A DNA stretch of 5,001 nucleotides from Prevotellaceae bacterium. GTDB taxonomy: Bacteria > Bacteroidota > Bacteroidia > Bacteroidales > UBA932. The notes under the pieces are model-generated. The model did no database searches. It was not told the origin of the DNA and saw only the letters and a list, made by a program, of their open reading frames with translations. The DNA is taken from the NCBI GenBank assembly GCA_031259805.1, contig JAIRKX010000107.1:1-5001 (forward strand), in the 5' to 3' direction. Numbering within the stretch: position 1 is the stretch's first letter; each line of letters begins with the position of its first letter. The translations under genes and the position numbers were made by a program. This document shows, piece by piece, positions 1 to 4,219 of the stretch.

Positions 1-45
1 ATGTATTGTCGTATACAATTTATCTTTATTCCGTGTTTGAGAGTG
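1..45 (-). other. Leader region of an unseen minus-strand gene
   Basis: This stretch lies downstream of the promoter at 46-75 and should be the transcribed leader of a gene that starts beyond the left edge. No start codon followed by a supportable frame is visible. It holds a small dyad at 5-19 (ATTGT, five bases, ACAAT) that would fall just after the predicted start of transcription. The arms are only 5 bp, so an operator role is a guess. Confidence 0.4.
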
Positions 46-75
46 CAAATGTACGCATCTTTTTTAAATAGGCAA
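46..75 (-). promoter_or_regulatory. Bacteroidota-type promoter reading leftwards
   Basis: On the minus strand TACATTTG (53 to 46) matches the Bacteroidota -7 consensus TAnnTTTG exactly. A CTTG element (76 to 73) stands 19 nt upstream, matching three of four bases of the -33 consensus TTTG at the usual spacing. Transcription should start near 38-40 and leave the window. The heptad array beginning at 79 abuts the -33 element, so the upstream DNA of this promoter is AT-rich repeat. The match to both elements and the spacing are seen directly; activity is inferred from the known sigma-factor consensus. Confidence 0.68.
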
Positions 76-121
76 GCGTTAATTGTTAATTGTTAATTGT
101 TAGTTGTTAGTTGTTCTTAAC

Positions 122-153
122 TCTTAACTCTTAGTTCTTAACTCTTAGTTCAT
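122..153 (+). repeat. 32-bp direct repeat, left copy
   Basis: This 32-base segment, made of alternating TTAACTC and TTAGTTC units, is identical to 808-839 in the same orientation, 686 bp away. The match breaks at once on both sides (C against T at the left, T against A at the right). The two copies bracket the phage-like gene at 191-694. They could be products of heptad-array growth or traces of duplication; the sequence alone does not decide. Confidence 0.85.
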
Positions 154-168
154 TGTCAATCGTTCATT

Positions 169-194
169 TTCAACTCTCAACTTTCAACTTTCAA
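169..194 (+). repeat. Inner inverted repeat, left arm
   Basis: This 26-base arm equals the reverse complement of 695-720 with one mismatch. It consists of CAACTCT/CAACTTT units and overlaps the last codons and TGA stop of the gene at 191-694. The opposite arm begins directly before the start codon of the same gene, so the pair frames the coding sequence almost exactly. Confidence 0.85.
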
Positions 195-694
195 CTCTCA
201 AACAGGTGTTTGCGGACGGCAGCTAAGAACTCCTCCCTGAAGAATGTGCGGATGACGAAATCGACGCACTGGGGGTTGAGGCCGAAGAGGTCGCCGTATT
301 TCTGTTCGAGTTCCTTTTGAATACTAAACTCCGTACCTATCCGCAGGTCGTTTGTTCCTAAAGGGAATACTCGTATGGGGTTCCACACGATCCGACCGGT
401 ACTGAAAATCAGATTAGCCACTCCATAGGGACGGATTCCGAAGGCGGGGTTGTCGTCGCGCTGTGTTTGCTCCTGCTTGCGGTCTGCCCACCAGCGCGCC
501 CATCGGCTGTTGCCTTTGAAGTAGGGGTCGTCTAATATCTTCGGCGTCAGGGTTTCGCCTTTGAGGTCTCGCCCAGCCCACAGCTGCGATTTCTGTACGT
601 CTACCAGTTCGTCCTTGTGCCGGTCGAGAATGTCGAAGGCTATTTGTCCTACGTCGAGCGTCTTCAGTCGTTCTGTAAAGGCTGTGATGGTCAT
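191..694 (-). CDS. Phage-like head-tail/tail-completion (gp10-like) protein, 167 aa
   Basis: This hydrophilic 167-aa protein has no signal peptide or membrane segment. Residues 12-42 follow a pattern I know from small structural proteins of Bacteroidota phages: a helix with repeated Asp/Lys and then QLWAGRDLKGE, DDPYFKG (55-61), a Trp-rich basic stretch (64-75), and a late block ending in GDLFGLN (134-140) plus a C-terminal helix (144-164). In that family the protein is thought to act near the head-tail junction or in tail completion. This assignment comes from pattern memory, not a search. I chose the ATG at 694 because the frame further upstream (to 796) only translates heptad repeats. Both ends are embedded in repeat arrays: the ATG abuts an inverted-repeat arm, and the final Glu-Ser-stop is encoded by the other arm. 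It lies 181 nt past an intrinsic terminator, so it may need its own promoter, and none is obvious. Confidence 0.62.
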   Translation of the reverse strand: MTITAFTERLKTLDVGQIAFDILDRHKDELVDVQKSQLWAGRDLKGETLTPKILDDPYFKGNSRWARWWADRKQEQTQRDDNPAFGIRPYGVANLIFSTGRIVWNPIRVFPLGTNDLRIGTEFSIQKELEQKYGDLFGLNPQCVDFVIRTFFREEFLAAVRKHLFES

Positions 695-720
695 TTGAAA
701 GTTGAAAGTGGAGAGTTGAA
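695..720 (-). repeat. Inner inverted repeat, right arm
   Basis: This is the partner of 169-194 (25 of 26 positions match after reverse complementation). The arm starts on the base next to the ATG at 692-694, so the messenger would carry TTTCAA directly before the start codon and no purine-rich ribosome site. The mismatch is at 710, a G where the left arm would predict T. Confidence 0.85.
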
Positions 721-730
721 GGGGTGAAGA

Positions 731-789
731 GGTGAAAAGGTGAAAAGATGAAGGGGTAAACCATTTCACCCTTTCACCGCGCGTAGCGC
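731..789 (-). other. Leader hairpins from inverted GGTGAAA/TTTCACC units
   Basis: Bases 731-745 (two GGTGAAA units one base apart) pair with 764-778 (two TTTCACC units) over 15 positions with one G/T-type mismatch, leaving an 18-nt loop. Next to this, 779-789 is a perfect GCGC, GTA, GCGC dyad. If transcription of the 191-694 gene begins right of here, both hairpins would sit in its untranslated leader about 40-95 nt before the ATG. Neither is followed by a T-tract on the minus strand, so they do not look like terminators. Confidence 0.55.
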
Positions 790-807
790 ACTTCACCCTT
801 TTTACCT

Positions 808-839
808 TCTTAACTCTTAGTTCTTAACTCTTAGTTCAT
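808..839 (+). repeat. 32-bp direct repeat, right copy
   Basis: Identical to 122-153 over 32 bases in the same orientation. It lies between the terminator of the upstream phage-like gene and the leader of the gene at 191-694, so the pair encloses a discrete 686-bp unit. Confidence 0.85.
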
Positions 840-862
840 AACTCTTGTCGTGTTGCGTTTAA

Positions 863-890
863 GAAAAAAAGGGGGCTATTGCGCCCCCTC
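863..890 (-). terminator. Intrinsic terminator, probably bidirectional
   Basis: AGGGGGC (870-876) pairs perfectly with GCCCCCT (883-889) around a 6-nt loop. On the minus strand the stem is followed by seven T residues (870 to 864), a textbook intrinsic terminator. On the plus strand CGTTTTT follows the stem, so it could also stop rightward transcription. The TAG stop codon of the gene at 876-1124 begins in the loop and ends in the stem, so the terminator overlaps the last codons of that gene. Confidence 0.87.
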
Positions 891-1124
891 GTTTTTGTCC
901 GCAGGCGCTTCTGAGGGCGTTTCTACAGGCTTGTCCTCTGCAACCGGTTTGCCGTTTAAGATTCTGTAAGCCTTCGCCAGTTCCGCCCTGCGTTTCGTTT
1001 CGGGCAAATCCTGCCATAAGGATGGCATGAAATGCTTTACGAACTCCGTTTCCTTTACCGATTGCGCCCACTCCCGGTTGAAGTCCGCCGGATGGTCGGC
1101 GCTGTTAGCCGCGCTCAGTTTCAT
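876..1124 (-). CDS. Unrecognised small hydrophilic protein, 82 aa, in phage-like cluster
   Basis: I do not recognise this family. The 82-aa product is hydrophilic with no membrane segment or signal peptide. Residues 14-58 look helical and amphipathic, with Trp at 19 and 42 and a charged run around LPETKRRAEL. The last 23 residues are a Pro/Glu/Asp/Lys-rich tail that is probably disordered. The ATG lies 3 nt after the TAG of the gene at 1128, so translation of the two is probably coupled, and the pair ends at a strong terminator. The spacing, strand and third-position-GC-rich codon use tie it to the upstream gene. A minor structural or assembly protein of a prophage is an inference from position only. 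The competing frame at 859-1071 on the same strand looks like a shadow of this gene. Confidence 0.65.
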   Translation of the reverse strand: MKLSAANSADHPADFNREWAQSVKETEFVKHFMPSLWQDLPETKRRAELAKAYRILNGKPVAEDKPVETPSEAPADKNEGAQ

Positions 1125-1127
1125 ACG

Positions 1128-1589
1128 CTAAAAGGTAACGGTTAGGGGCGTACTTTCGTATCCTTCGACGCCGGCGGCACTCAGTGTCGCGATGTCGGCC
1201 AGCGAGACCAGCACATCTCCTGCGGGGCTGGTCAGCGACAGCCGGAACGACTTCGTGGCAGACTGCGCGACGACGCCGGTTATCGTTACCGTCGTGCCGT
1301 CGTCCTTTTTAACCGCACGCCATAGTGAACTGTCCGACAGCTCCGAGGTGTAGATATCGAACAGGTCTGTTTCGTCGCAGCCGGTTTTCACCTTCACGTC
1401 GACCGTCGTAGAGGTCTTTGCAGCCATCGACAGTTTGACGTCGATAATCCCGCTCAGGTCAGCCGGGTCAAAATCGTCTATCCGTTCCGATACGTCGAGG
1501 AGGTCGGCAAACAGCCCACGGTCGCCAAAGTTGATGGTCAACGAGGCGACGGAGATGTTTTGCCCGTCGCCTAACGGGTTGATGCTCGT
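1128..1589 (-). pseudogene. Phage-like beta-rich protein, N-terminally truncated at IS66 junction
   Basis: I recognise no named family. The protein is rich in Thr, Ser, Asp and Val with alternating strands (for example TTVDVKVK and TTVTITGVV), lacks cysteine apart from one residue, and ends in TPLTVTF, as small phage structural proteins often do. The only available start in the frame is a TTG at 1541, giving 137 aa. The frame stays open and coding-like upstream of it: in-frame codons back to about 1587 read INPLGDGQNISVAS with the same GC-rich third positions, and there is no ATG, GTG or other TTG before a stop at 1598-1596. At that point the plus strand becomes IS66 transposase. I therefore read it as a gene whose 5' end was replaced. 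If TTG is used, a shortened product could still be made. Its stop is 3 nt before the ATG of the 82-aa gene. Confidence 0.6.
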
Positions 1590-1875
1590 GTATACTTATA
1601 ATATATACCCTCGATTAGTACGTTATGTGATAGACGGGCGATACCAAATTGACAGCAATGGCACCGAAAACGGAGTCAGACCTCTGGCACTGGGGAGGAA
1701 AAACTGTCTGTTCTGCGGTAATTATCAAACTGCCGGACGTGCCGCCATCATCTATTCTTTGTTGGGGGCTTGCAAAATCAACCGGGTCAATCCTGTCGAA
1801 TGGCTCGCCGATGTCCTGAACCGGATTAATGATTGTAAGGTGAATGACCTCGCTCGATTGTTGCCCGGGCTGTAG
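1588..1875 (+). pseudogene. IS66-family transposase (TnpC), C-terminal fragment
   Basis: These 95 codons encode the C-terminal end of an IS66 transposase, normally about 500 aa. The hallmark block is RYVIDGRYQIDSNGTENG, followed by VRPLALGRKN, LFCGN, RAAIIYSLLGACK and a conserved end NPVEWLADVLNRI and LARLLP. The Glu of the TEN motif corresponds to the conserved Glu of the IS66 DDE core; the preceding motif is DSN where most relatives have DNN. The N-terminal helix-turn-helix, zinc-binding region and both catalytic Asp residues are gone, so it cannot transpose. There is no frameshift within the fragment, which suggests fairly recent truncation. The frame continues to the left (to 1435) only as antisense of the phage-like gene. 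The true left edge of homology lies roughly at 1575-1594. Confidence 0.88.
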
Positions 1876-1893
1876 GTGAAAAGAAAGCTCATG

Positions 1894-1916
1894 GGGGCAG
1901 TTCACCGAATGCTTAC
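1894..1916 (-). repeat. Probable IS66 right terminal inverted repeat
   Basis: Read inwards on the minus strand from 1916, the sequence begins GTAAGCATTCGGTGAACTG and continues with CCCC. Terminal GTAA is typical of IS66 elements, and this form resembles the GTAAGCG-type ends I recall for Bacteroidota IS66 members. It lies 18 nt after the transposase stop codon, the expected place. The identity of the repeat rests on position and on memory of the family, since no left repeat is present for comparison. Confidence 0.62.
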
Positions 1917-1918
1917 GG

Positions 1919-1978
1919 CACACCGAGATCGGCGAAGCCTCCCTCACGCTTCACGGCAAAGGCGCATACAACGGTTAG
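1919..1978 (+). pseudogene. Possible C-terminal scrap of an IS66-disrupted gene
   Basis: Directly outside the IS66 terminal repeat a plus-strand frame reads HTEIGEASLTLHGKGAYNG and then a TAG at 1976-1978. Third codon positions are mostly C or G and the composition looks protein-like. It could be the end of a gene interrupted by the IS66 element. I do not recognise it, it is only 19 codons, and the minus strand also has a short open frame here (an ATG at 1978 running to a TAA at the repeat), so chance is a real alternative. Confidence 0.25.
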
Positions 1979-2038
1979 CATACCACGACGATTTATACCA
2001 TTGGGAACTGAGTGTTGAGCACATATCATTGGAGGTGC

Positions 2039-2058
2039 GGCCGGTATTACTACCGGCC
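2039..2058 (+). terminator. GC-rich hairpin, possible terminator
   Basis: GGCCGGTA (2039-2046) and TACCGGCC (2051-2058) form a perfect 8-bp stem with a TTAC loop. On the plus strand it is followed by ACGTTTGTTTTG, a broken T-tract, so it may end rightward transcription from the IS66 side. On the minus strand, 52-71 nt past the CvpA stop, no T-tract follows, so a role in ending the rplY operon is less clear. The rest of 1979-2109 holds nothing else I can name. Confidence 0.5.
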
Positions 2059-2109
2059 ACGTTTGTTTTGTATGATATGAAGGGTGCCGGCAGGGTGCAG
2101 AGTTGTAGG

Positions 2110-2604
2110 CTAAAAAAGATTTTTCGTTTTTTCTACGAGTTGTTTTAAATAGGGGAAAGCGGTCATGCTGACTTTTTCCATCGGATGATATAGTGTCGAT
2201 TGGTTTTGGTGCACTTGCGGAATGAGTCCGAATATATTTAGAATAAGCAGCAGCACACTGATTATCAAAACCGCCTTCAATAGCGACAGGATAGCTCCCA
2301 ATAGCCGGTTGAAGAATGCAAAGGCCACCATACTACTGATTTTATCGGCAAATCGACCGGCCAGTATGACGGCCAGCAATACTATAATAAACGTGACGGC
2401 AAATGCTACCCCGTTGGTTACTGATTCGCTCACTTTAAACCAATCGGAAATATAGTGTGCGGTAAAATGCGAAAAGCGGTAAGCGCAAAACAGTCCAAAG
2501 AGCAATGCCAGCAATCCGAATAACTGGCGAATGAAGCCCTGTCGCCAACCCATAAAAATGCTTATCAAAAGCAAAATGGTAATAATAATATCAATGTAAT
2601 TCAT
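2110..2604 (-). CDS. cvpA: CvpA-family integral membrane protein
   Basis: This 164-aa inner-membrane protein has four predicted helices, roughly residues 4-19, 27-43, 64-83 and 101-126, and a short polar C-terminal tail. The motif DIIITILLLISIFMGWRQGF at the N-terminus, with the GWRQGFIRQ turn, is the signature of the CvpA (colicin V production) family. Despite the name, most members are housekeeping envelope proteins and not bacteriocin genes; links to envelope stress tolerance are reported in other bacteria, but the mechanism is not settled. I chose the ATG at 2604: the family starts with this short M-x-x-D lead into helix 1, while the extension to 2655 adds 17 polar residues and overlaps the upstream gene. 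The gene follows the helix-hairpin-helix gene by 31 nt and is the last member of the operon visible here. Confidence 0.88.
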   Translation of the reverse strand: MNYIDIIITILLLISIFMGWRQGFIRQLFGLLALLFGLFCAYRFSHFTAHYISDWFKVSESVTNGVAFAVTFIIVLLAVILAGRFADKISSMVAFAFFNRLLGAILSLLKAVLIISVLLLILNIFGLIPQVHQNQSTLYHPMEKVSMTAFPYLKQLVEKTKNLF

Positions 2605-2635
2605 GTTGATTTGATTATTTGTTATGTCATTTTCT

Positions 2636-3577
2636 CTATGGTTTTGTTTCCACATAGGGACGCAATTTCTCGGCCCTGTCTTTTTTTAGAATATTGTTCG
2701 TTATCAGCGCGTCGACGGTGCAGGCTTCCGCTCCCGCTACTTGCCTGAAATGCAGAATGCCGCGTGCCACGTATGGGCCGATATAAGGATGGGCTTTGAG
2801 CACGGTATCGGAGGCTGTTTGTAAATCAATGCGCATGAAGAGATCGGTATTGACGGTGATTTGTAAGGCGATTTGTTCGAAGCGTTCATCAGTCATGCCG
2901 CGGATTTCGCGCAGTTGCTCGATGGTGGCAAAGCCACCCAAGCGTTTGCGGTAGGCTACAATTTGTCTGGCGGTAGCTTCGCCGATGCCGTTTACTAACT
3001 TTAGTTCCGCTGTGTCGGCCGCATTGATTTCGACAATGCGCGGCTCGCGTTTCGGGAAGCGCAGGCTGTCGAACCGTACGCGAGGTTGAATCTTCGGCAA
3101 GGCGGCGGTATCAATATGGATATAGGATTTCAGCTGCTCAAAATGCTCGTCGCTGACGACAAATACCTTTTTAAAGTCGTCGGGCGTACGGAATACAGCG
3201 CCTTGCGAACGGTAATTGACAATGGTCGCCGCCTGTTTCGGCGAAAAACCGAGTTGTCCGAACATCGTCGTATCAGCCGTATTCGGGTCGAAATAAACGT
3301 AATTTATTTTACGTTTTTCGTACCGCTTATAGTCCGTATAACGATCCTTTCGTTGGTAATCGAATGTAAAGGACGGTTCACGGGCATCGTCGACCGGCAT
3401 TAGCCGCGACAAGCTGTCGATATAACGCTTAAAGCTGGCCATATCCTCAACGGATGAGGTAGGCGACGGGACAAGATTCGGCCATATAATCAACCCGGAC
3501 AGCAATACTATCAACACCGCCAAGCCGATACGCTCGCTTCTTGAAAATGAAACCAGTATCTTCAGTCGTTCTATCAT
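2636..3577 (-). CDS. ComEA-like helix-hairpin-helix protein, membrane-anchored, 313 aa
   Basis: One N-terminal transmembrane segment (about 17-34) is followed by a charged linker, Tyr/Arg/Lys-rich at 74-94, and three helix-hairpin-helix modules of the ComEA/DUF655 type. Module 1 (about 96-138) begins FDPNTAD and includes FGQLGFSPKQA. Module 2 (182-228), the most canonical, reads EINAADTAEL, LVNGIGEATARQIVAYR and LGGFATIEQL. Module 3 (249-297) reads RIDLQTASDTVL and HPYIGPYVARGI. Such modules bind DNA backbone; in ComEA they take up DNA during transformation. The triple-module, membrane-tethered form is common in Bacteroidota, where a role in DNA uptake is assumed rather than shown. The N-terminus has no cleavable-signal features, so the modules probably face the periplasm from an anchor. 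It lies 44 nt after pth and 31 nt before the CvpA gene. The ATG at 3577 directly precedes the basic stretch and anchor, which fits a natural start. Confidence 0.88.
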   Translation of the reverse strand: MIERLKILVSFSRSERIGLAVLIVLLSGLIIWPNLVPSPTSSVEDMASFKRYIDSLSRLMPVDDAREPSFTFDYQRKDRYTDYKRYEKRKINYVYFDPNTADTTMFGQLGFSPKQAATIVNYRSQGAVFRTPDDFKKVFVVSDEHFEQLKSYIHIDTAALPKIQPRVRFDSLRFPKREPRIVEINAADTAELKLVNGIGEATARQIVAYRKRLGGFATIEQLREIRGMTDERFEQIALQITVNTDLFMRIDLQTASDTVLKAHPYIGPYVARGILHFRQVAGAEACTVDALITNNILKKDRAEKLRPYVETKP

Positions 3578-3621
3578 TGCCGGTATCCATTACGAGAGAG
3601 TTGTCGATTGGGCGTGTGCGA

Positions 3622-4191
3622 CTACGGTTGCGGCGTGTTGAATGTATTCATGGCGCGGTCAATGCCTGCCAGACCAAAGGCTTTAATCGCGTCAATCGCT
3701 CTGTCGAGCACGGCGGGGAGCGTTTTTTGTTCCTCGTCGCTCCATTCGCTCAACACGTAATCAATCTGCCGGCCTTGCGCGAAGGTGTTGCCGATACCCA
3801 CGCGCAACCGGGCATATTGCCGGTAGCCGATGATTTCATTGATGTTCTTCAGTCCATTATGTCCGCCGTCGCTGCCCTGCTTGCGCATCCGCAAAGTGCC
3901 GAAAGGCAAGGCTAAATCATCGACTACAACCAATAATTCTTCCATGTCGAACCGTTCGGCCTGTATCCAATAATTGACGGCTTTCCCGCTCAGATTCATA
4001 TAAGTCGAAGGCTTAAGCAGCATGAAGCGTTTGCCCTTGAGTAGAATTTCCGTAATCGCGCCATAGCGGACATTTGTAAAATGGGATTTCGTCGCCTCTG
4101 CCCATGCATTCAGTACGTCAAAACCCACATTGTGGCGGGTATTAGCGTACTCCGGCCCAATATTCCCTAATCCGACAATAAGAAAGGCCAT
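3622..4191 (-). CDS. pth: Peptidyl-tRNA hydrolase
   Basis: This cytoplasmic enzyme hydrolyses the ester bond of peptidyl-tRNAs that drop off ribosomes, recycling tRNA; it is normally essential. The 189-aa length is typical of the bacterial Pth family. Known functional residues are all present: Asn10 in VGLGN, catalytic His20 in TRHNVGFD, Asn66 in STYMNLSG, catalytic Asp91 in VVVDDLALP, and Asn112 in GSDGGHNGL. The start is the ATG at 4191, because MAFLIVGLGN is the family's usual N-terminus. A longer frame to 4269 would add 26 basic residues read out of the antisense-rich end of rplY and is not credible. The gene starts 28 nt after the rplY stop, an arrangement (L25 then Pth) that recurs in many bacteria and links two translation functions. 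A TAG stop follows a Pro-containing tail. Confidence 0.97.
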   Translation of the reverse strand: MAFLIVGLGNIGPEYANTRHNVGFDVLNAWAEATKSHFTNVRYGAITEILLKGKRFMLLKPSTYMNLSGKAVNYWIQAERFDMEELLVVVDDLALPFGTLRMRKQGSDGGHNGLKNINEIIGYRQYARLRVGIGNTFAQGRQIDYVLSEWSDEEQKTLPAVLDRAIDAIKAFGLAGIDRAMNTFNTPQP

Positions 4192-4219
4192 ACGAATTCG
4201 ATATGTATTGTCGGGATTT

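Larger units (their letters stand above)
79..198. repeat. Left heptanucleotide repeat array
   Basis: Seven-base units run almost without interruption on the plus strand. TTAATTG occurs three times (79-99) and TTAGTTG twice (100-113). After TTC come TTAACTC twice, TTAGTTC, TTAACTC and TTAGTTC (117-151). A degenerate spacer spans 152-170, then CAACTCT, CAACTTT, CAACTTT and CAACTCT fill 171-198. Neighbouring blocks differ by one or two substitutions, as if one unit family had drifted while keeping a 7-bp period. The last block supplies the stop codon of the gene at 191-694. Part of the array (122-153) recurs perfectly at 808-839, and 169-194 recurs inverted at 695-720. Confidence 0.9.
695..844. 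repeat. Right heptad/octad repeat array
   Basis: On the plus strand the array starts with TTGAAAG twice (695-708), TGGAGAG, TTGAAGG and GGTGAAG (709-729). It then shifts to an 8-base period of AGGTGAAA (730-745). A short turn follows, then TTTCACCC and TTTCACC (764-778), a GCGC-GTA-GCGC dyad, another TTCACCC (792-798), and finally alternating TTAACTC and TTAGTTC units and ATAACTC (810-844). No protein-coding signal is seen apart from an open frame that only translates the repeats. The array would form most of the 5' leader of the gene at 191-694. Confidence 0.88.
1588..1916 (+). mobile_element. IS66-family element remnant, right end only
   Basis: The remnant contains the transposase C-terminus and the right terminal repeat. 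The left end, the accessory genes tnpA and tnpB and about four fifths of tnpC are absent. IS66 elements usually make 8-bp target duplications; the candidate on this side would be GGCACACC (1917-1924), but it cannot be tested because the left end is missing. Confidence 0.82.

Noticed and set aside
79..198. CRISPR-like array
   Set aside because: Units are 7 bp and contiguous, with no unique spacers of constant length and no cas genes.
695..796. Longer start of the gp10-like gene giving 201 aa
   Set aside because: The added 34 residues only translate the repeat array, and the natural-looking protein begins at the ATG at 694.
1435..1587. N-terminal part of the plus-strand 146-aa frame as real protein
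   Set aside because: It is antisense of the phage-like gene and lacks any IS66 similarity; only the part from about 1588 matches transposase.
1615..1947. Minus-strand 110-aa frame over the IS66 fragment
   Set aside because: It is the antisense shadow of the transposase fragment and shows no family motif.
1876..2148. Plus-strand 90-aa frame after the transposase
   Set aside because: It runs through the terminal repeat, the hairpin and the end of the CvpA gene with no protein-like pattern.
2110..2604. Bacteriocin (colicin V) production system
   Set aside because: Only the family name suggests it; no toxin, immunity or export gene is present.
2605..2655. 17-residue N-terminal extension of the CvpA protein
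   Set aside because: It overlaps the end of the upstream gene and places polar residues before the conserved first helix.
4203..4213. 11-bp match (ATGTATTGTCG) with positions 1-11
   Set aside because: Too short and in unrelated contexts; chance match is likely.
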